In this document: positions 60,632 through 64,000 of the stretch, one piece after another | Numbering within the stretch: the first letter of the stretch is position 1 | Layout of the letters: each line of letters opens with the position of its first letter | Source of the DNA: an uncultured Acetatifactor sp. | GTDB taxonomy: Bacteria; Bacillota; Clostridia; Lachnospirales; Lachnospiraceae | Length of the DNA stretch: 64,000 nt | NCBI RefSeq assembly: GCF_910585425.1 | Contig: NZ_CAJUCP010000021.1 | Location: 1 to 64,000, forward strand | Direction: 5' to 3' | The notes under the pieces: generated by a model | Database searches by the model: none | The model's input: the letters and a program-made list of their open reading frames with translations, nothing else | Told to the model about the DNA's origin: nothing | Program-made: the position numbers and the translations under genes

Positions 60632-62476
60632 GTGGAGAGTTCAGGGGAGCGGGCAGAGGCAAGACGCGTGAAAACGAATGCGATTACCAACAATATATTT
60701 TGGATGCGGCATATTTTTTGTGCGAGCAAGGCCAGGATATTCCTGAATATTCTGATGACCATCATCCAGGCTGTATTCAATTTTATTTTTGATGTGTATA
60801 TTTTCCTGATAGTGCTTGACGGTTGGCAGAATGGGGATGGATTTTGGAACATCTGCCGGAAGGTCGGGCTCATCTGCTTGGCGCAGATTGTTTTTCTGGC
60901 GGCTAGGAACTGGTACGAAAGCTGCTATGTGCCCCAATCGAACCTAAGGATATCCCAATATATGAGGAAGCTCGTCTCCGGGAAAATGAAGGAGATCGAC
61001 CTGCTCTGCTATGATGCCCCAGAGTTCTATGATGGATATATCCGGGCGATGAATGAGGTTGAAGGGCGCTCGGACGCCTTCCTGGCCTCGATGAATTCCT
61101 TCGTCAACAATCTGTTCGCCATTTTCTCCACATCCTTCGTGATCTTTACGATTGACCCTGCCTTCCTGGCCATCGCGCTGATCCCGCTGTTCGTGAGCTT
61201 CTTCATCGGAAAAGCCCAGGGAAAGACGAGATTCGCCTGCCGTATGGAGACTCAGGCAAATGAGCGGGAGGAGGCTTATATAAGGCGCATATTCTATTCG
61301 AAGGAGTACGCAGAGGAGATGCGCACCACAGGGATTGCCCGTGTCCTGATAAGACATTTTGGTGATATCATGGAGGGGTTCCAGCGGATCGTCAGGAAGC
61401 ATGGAATACGGATGGCATTCTATGAATATCTGGACTATATGCTGATGGATGTGGTGGTCTATCTGGGGGGAATCGTGCTTGCCATATATAAGGCGGTAGT
61501 CACCAGGACGGTTGCGGTCAGCGGCGCATTGGTAGTGGCGAACACCATCAGCTCCGTCTCCTGGTCGATCCGCAGCTTTTCGGACATCCTTGTAGAGTTT
61601 CAGGAGCATGCCATGTACATCGGCACGTTCATGGAGTTTTTGGCTTATGAGCCACGGATAAATGATGACCGCGCCAGGCTGAGCCCCCAGGAGGGCAGCA
61701 GGCTTCTGACGGTCAGGAACCTTTTCTATACATATCCCGGGAACGCCGCCCCTGCTTTAAAGGACATCTGCATGGACATACAGCGGGGGCAGAAGATCGC
61801 CATACTTGGCCCCAACGGCTCCGGAAAGTCCACATTGGTCAAGCTCATCATGAGGTATTATGAGCCGGATTCCGGCGCGATTGCGCTTGACGGCAGAGAG
61901 ATATGCGAATATTTCGTCAGGGACTACCGCAGGATGTTCGGCACGGTGTTTCAGGATTACCGTCTCTTCGCTTTCTCCGTCTTAGAGAATCTGCTCCTGA
62001 AGGATCACATCGATGGGGAAGACAGGAGGAGGGCCCTGCATGCCCTTGACCTGACAGAGCTGCGGGACAGGATAGAGGCGCTGGAGAGCGGGATAGATAC
62101 GGGGCTGTCGAAAGAGTTCGATGAGGACGGGGCTGTCCTGTCCGGCGGCGAGATGCAGCGGCTGGCAGTGTCCAGGCTGTTTGCAGGGGAATGTCCCTAT
62201 CTGATCGTGGACGAACCCACCTCGGCGCTGGATCCTTTGGCGGAGTACAAGGTCTTCAGGAACATCCTGGACTACTGCGAGGGCAGGGCGGTGATTTTCA
62301 TCTCCCATCGGCTGTCGTCAGCTGTCCTTGCGGACCGGATCTACTACATGGAAGACGGTGAGGTGGCGGAGGTCGGAACCCATGACGCGCTGCTGGCCCT
62401 GAACGGGAAGTACGCGGCGTTTTGGGACAAGCAGGTTCGGCTGTATAAGGAGGGCGGGCATGATGAAGAGCATTAG
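60632..62476 (+). CDS. ABC exporter half-subunit
   Basis: 614 residues from GTG at 60632 with GGGAG six bases upstream; GTG at 60668 is an alternative. The membrane domain spans about residues 30-340 and includes long coupling helices (EREEAYIRRIFYSKEYAEEM). The nucleotide-binding domain has Walker A GPNGSGKSTLVK near residue 393, Q-loop VFQDYRLFAF near residue 440, signature LSGGEMQRLAVSRL near residue 505 and Walker B LIVDEPTSALD near residue 528. It overlaps the next gene by 17 bases, so these two form a second pair distinct from the repeat-bearing pair. GC content is a little lower than in the pair upstream. Confidence 0.9.
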   Translation: MESSGERAEARRVKTNAITNNIFWMRHIFCASKARIFLNILMTIIQAVFNFIFDVYIFLIVLDGWQNGDGFWNICRKVGLICLAQIVFLAARNWYESCYVPQSNLRISQYMRKLVSGKMKEIDLLCYDAPEFYDGYIRAMNEVEGRSDAFLASMNSFVNNLFAIFSTSFVIFTIDPAFLAIALIPLFVSFFIGKAQGKTRFACRMETQANEREEAYIRRIFYSKEYAEEMRTTGIARVLIRHFGDIMEGFQRIVRKHGIRMAFYEYLDYMLMDVVVYLGGIVLAIYKAVVTRTVAVSGALVVANTISSVSWSIRSFSDILVEFQEHAMYIGTFMEFLAYEPRINDDRARLSPQEGSRLLTVRNLFYTYPGNAAPALKDICMDIQRGQKIAILGPNGSGKSTLVKLIMRYYEPDSGAIALDGREICEYFVRDYRRMFGTVFQDYRLFAFSVLENLLLKDHIDGEDRRRALHALDLTELRDRIEALESGIDTGLSKEFDEDGAVLSGGEMQRLAVSRLFAGECPYLIVDEPTSALDPLAEYKVFRNILDYCEGRAVIFISHRLSSAVLADRIYYMEDGEVAEVGTHDALLALNGKYAAFWDKQVRLYKEGGHDEEH

Positions 62477-64000
62477 GAACAACTGGAAGCTGCTGCGATA
62501 TGCCCTCAGGCATACGCCCCGGTTCGTCCTCCTTGCCATGCTGGACGGCCTGTTCCTGGGGTTCCTGAACTCATATGCAACGGTAGTCTTCCTTAAGATA
62601 ATATTCGACCAGATCGAGGCGGGAGTCCCCTTCAAAGAATTGATGGGCTCCGTCGCGTGGCTGCTTGGGCTCTTTGTGGCAGGCTATGTCTTCCACGTCC
62701 TCCAGATGCACCTTTTTGAACAGCGGTTCAAATATAAGCTGCATGCCGCTGTCCAGGGAGACCTGTTCGAAAAGCTCCCGAAAGTCGAAATCGCATGCTA
62801 TGACGACCCGTCGTACTACGACAGCTTTATCTGGATCATGAACGAGGCGGATGCGCAGATATATTCTCTGGTGAAGGATATGGGCACCATAGTGAACCGG
62901 ATGGTCTCGGTGGGGACTATCGCGGTCTTGTTGTCCGCGGTGGACTGGACGATTGCCGCCTGCATCCTGGTTTCGGTGGCGCTTTGCCTTTTTCTGAAAT
63001 ACCTGCAGACGGAGACGGAATACGGCTGTGAAAAAGCCATCCGAAGCGAGAAGCGGAAGGAGCGCTACCTGAACAATCTGTACATCTCGAAGGACTACGC
63101 CAAGGAGATACACGCCACCGATGTCAGCGCCATCATCGACAGAGAGCTGGACGGCGTGATAGCCAGGGAAAAGCATATCCTGAGGGAAAGCGGGAGGAAG
63201 CGCTTCTGGATCCATCTGGGGTTCGACCTCTTCTCCACCACCTTTTTCAATGTGGGCATCCTGCTCATCCTGCTGTATAAGATTCAGGTCTCGAAAAGCA
63301 TCTCTCTCGGCGGTTTCGCGGCGGCGGCGGGAAGCTGCTGGAGGCTGTTCTGGCAGTTCGGCAGTTTTGCGGACGTGGCCGGCAGGATGCAAAAAAGGGA
63401 TCTGTATTCCAGGCGCTTTCAGGAATTCATGGCAAAGGACATCGGGCAGCCTGCGGCGATGCCCAGCAGGGAGATGCCGCAGGGGAATCTGCAGCTTTCC
63501 TTCTGCCATGTATCCTTCCGCTATCCTGGCAGCGAGAGATGGGTGCTGAGGGACATCAGCTTCCGGATAGATCCGCGCGAGAAGATAGCCATTGTGGGCT
63601 ACAATGGCGCGGGGAAGACCACCTTGGTTCGGCTGATTATGCGCCTGTACGAGCCCACGGAGGGGCAGATCCTGCTGAACGGCCATGATGTGCGGGAGTA
63701 CGACATGGATGCATACAGGGCGGCGTTCAGCACGATTTTCCAGAACTTCAGGCTGTACGCGTTCTCTGTCGCGGAGAATGTCCTGATGAGGGATCATGAG
63801 GCGGGGGAGGAGGGGGAGGTCCGGAGGGCATTGGAGAAGTGCGGCATCCTGGACAAGATAGATTCCTATCCCAATGGGATTCATACGAGGATGACGAAGG
63901 AGTTCGACAAAGACGGCATCGAGCTGTCCGGCGGGCAGCAGCAGAAGATAGCCCTTGCCAGGGCGTTCGCCCGCGAATCGGACATCGTCATCCTGGACGA
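62460..64000 (+). CDS. ABC exporter half-subunit (partial at window end)
   Basis: At least 513 residues from ATG at 62460 (GGAGG six bases upstream); the frame runs off the window just inside Walker B (IVILDE). The membrane domain starts LLRYALRHTPRFVLLAML and the helix ERYLNNLYISKDYAKEI parallels that of the preceding subunit. Walker A is GYNGAGKTTLVR near residue 379, Q-loop IFQNFRLYAF and signature LSGGQQQKIALARA near residue 488. It is probably the heterodimer partner of the preceding half-subunit. Substrate unknown; no peptide precursor or modification gene is visible before the window ends. Confidence 0.9.
   Translation, partial: MMKSIRNNWKLLRYALRHTPRFVLLAMLDGLFLGFLNSYATVVFLKIIFDQIEAGVPFKELMGSVAWLLGLFVAGYVFHVLQMHLFEQRFKYKLHAAVQGDLFEKLPKVEIACYDDPSYYDSFIWIMNEADAQIYSLVKDMGTIVNRMVSVGTIAVLLSAVDWTIAACILVSVALCLFLKYLQTETEYGCEKAIRSEKRKERYLNNLYISKDYAKEIHATDVSAIIDRELDGVIAREKHILRESGRKRFWIHLGFDLFSTTFFNVGILLILLYKIQVSKSISLGGFAAAAGSCWRLFWQFGSFADVAGRMQKRDLYSRRFQEFMAKDIGQPAAMPSREMPQGNLQLSFCHVSFRYPGSERWVLRDISFRIDPREKIAIVGYNGAGKTTLVRLIMRLYEPTEGQILLNGHDVREYDMDAYRAAFSTIFQNFRLYAFSVAENVLMRDHEAGEEGEVRRALEKCGILDKIDSYPNGIHTRMTKEFDKDGIELSGGQQQKIALARAFARESDIVILD

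Noticed and set aside
1..64000. tRNA or rRNA genes
   Set aside because: I saw no cloverleaf with a GGTTCRANYCC-type arm and no rRNA-like stretch; the only structured RNA I can support is the T-box.

Overview
The window looks like a chromosomal segment of a high-GC gut Lachnospiraceae (Clostridia). The signs are strong AGGAGG ribosome sites, a T-box in front of a short archaeal/eukaryote-type ProS, LplABC-type sugar uptake with AraC regulators, a YitT protein, a LytTR-DUF3021 pair and several AAA-ATPase/PD-(D/E)XK paralogues. Genus cannot be fixed from the sequence alone. I see no tRNA, rRNA or CRISPR array.

Layout. 1-4360 (minus): a four-gene operon with one good promoter encodes a small membrane protein, a small WXG100-like helical protein, a coiled-coil protein and a large FtsK/SpoIIIE ATPase that runs into Sel1 repeats and off the window. 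It resembles a minimal type VII-like system and is the least explained locus here. 4546-9974 (plus): a lipoprotein solute-binding protein overlaps a 1319-residue hybrid sensor kinase. 10025-15940 (minus): AraC regulator, LplA-type binding protein, two permeases and a GH99/WbsX-like enzyme form a glycan uptake operon. 16115-16380 carries a pair of 28-bp inverted repeats that could bound an invertible segment, followed by an orphan AbiEi-like antitoxin.

17429-27611 (plus) is an AT-rich island, clearly foreign in base composition, with three glycosyltransferases, a radical SAM/SPASM protein, a polymerase, a flippase, CDP-glycerol glycerophosphotransferase, TagD and an acyltransferase. Together these suggest a phosphoglycerol-modified surface glycopolymer. 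An internally deleted IS1634-type transposase closes the island. 29587-33055 holds the first AAA-ATPase/nuclease paralogue, a DUF1576 membrane protein and a small unknown. 33065-36598 holds an AraC regulator diverging from gmd, with fcl further on (GDP-fucose synthesis) and a bacteriocin-immunity-like gene between them. 36722-38205 is an ATPase plus truncated TOPRIM pair of defence type.

38202-50815 is mostly housekeeping: T-box-proS, an esterase-like hydrolase, a DEDDh exonuclease, a D,D-carboxypeptidase, an ABC export operon with LytTR and DUF3021, trmB, a thioredoxin with a CNPC active site, a YitT protein and a DUF1846 protein. 50890-56300 is a tandem duplication: two 529-residue AAA-ATPase/PD-(D/E)XK genes, each behind a TTGAC(A/G)-17-TATCAT promoter and each followed by the same frameshifted DUF3784-like remnant, with a decapitated FkbH-like gene between them. 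56524-64000 encodes four consecutive ABC exporter half-subunits, two of which carry in-frame minisatellite expansions; the last is cut by the window edge.
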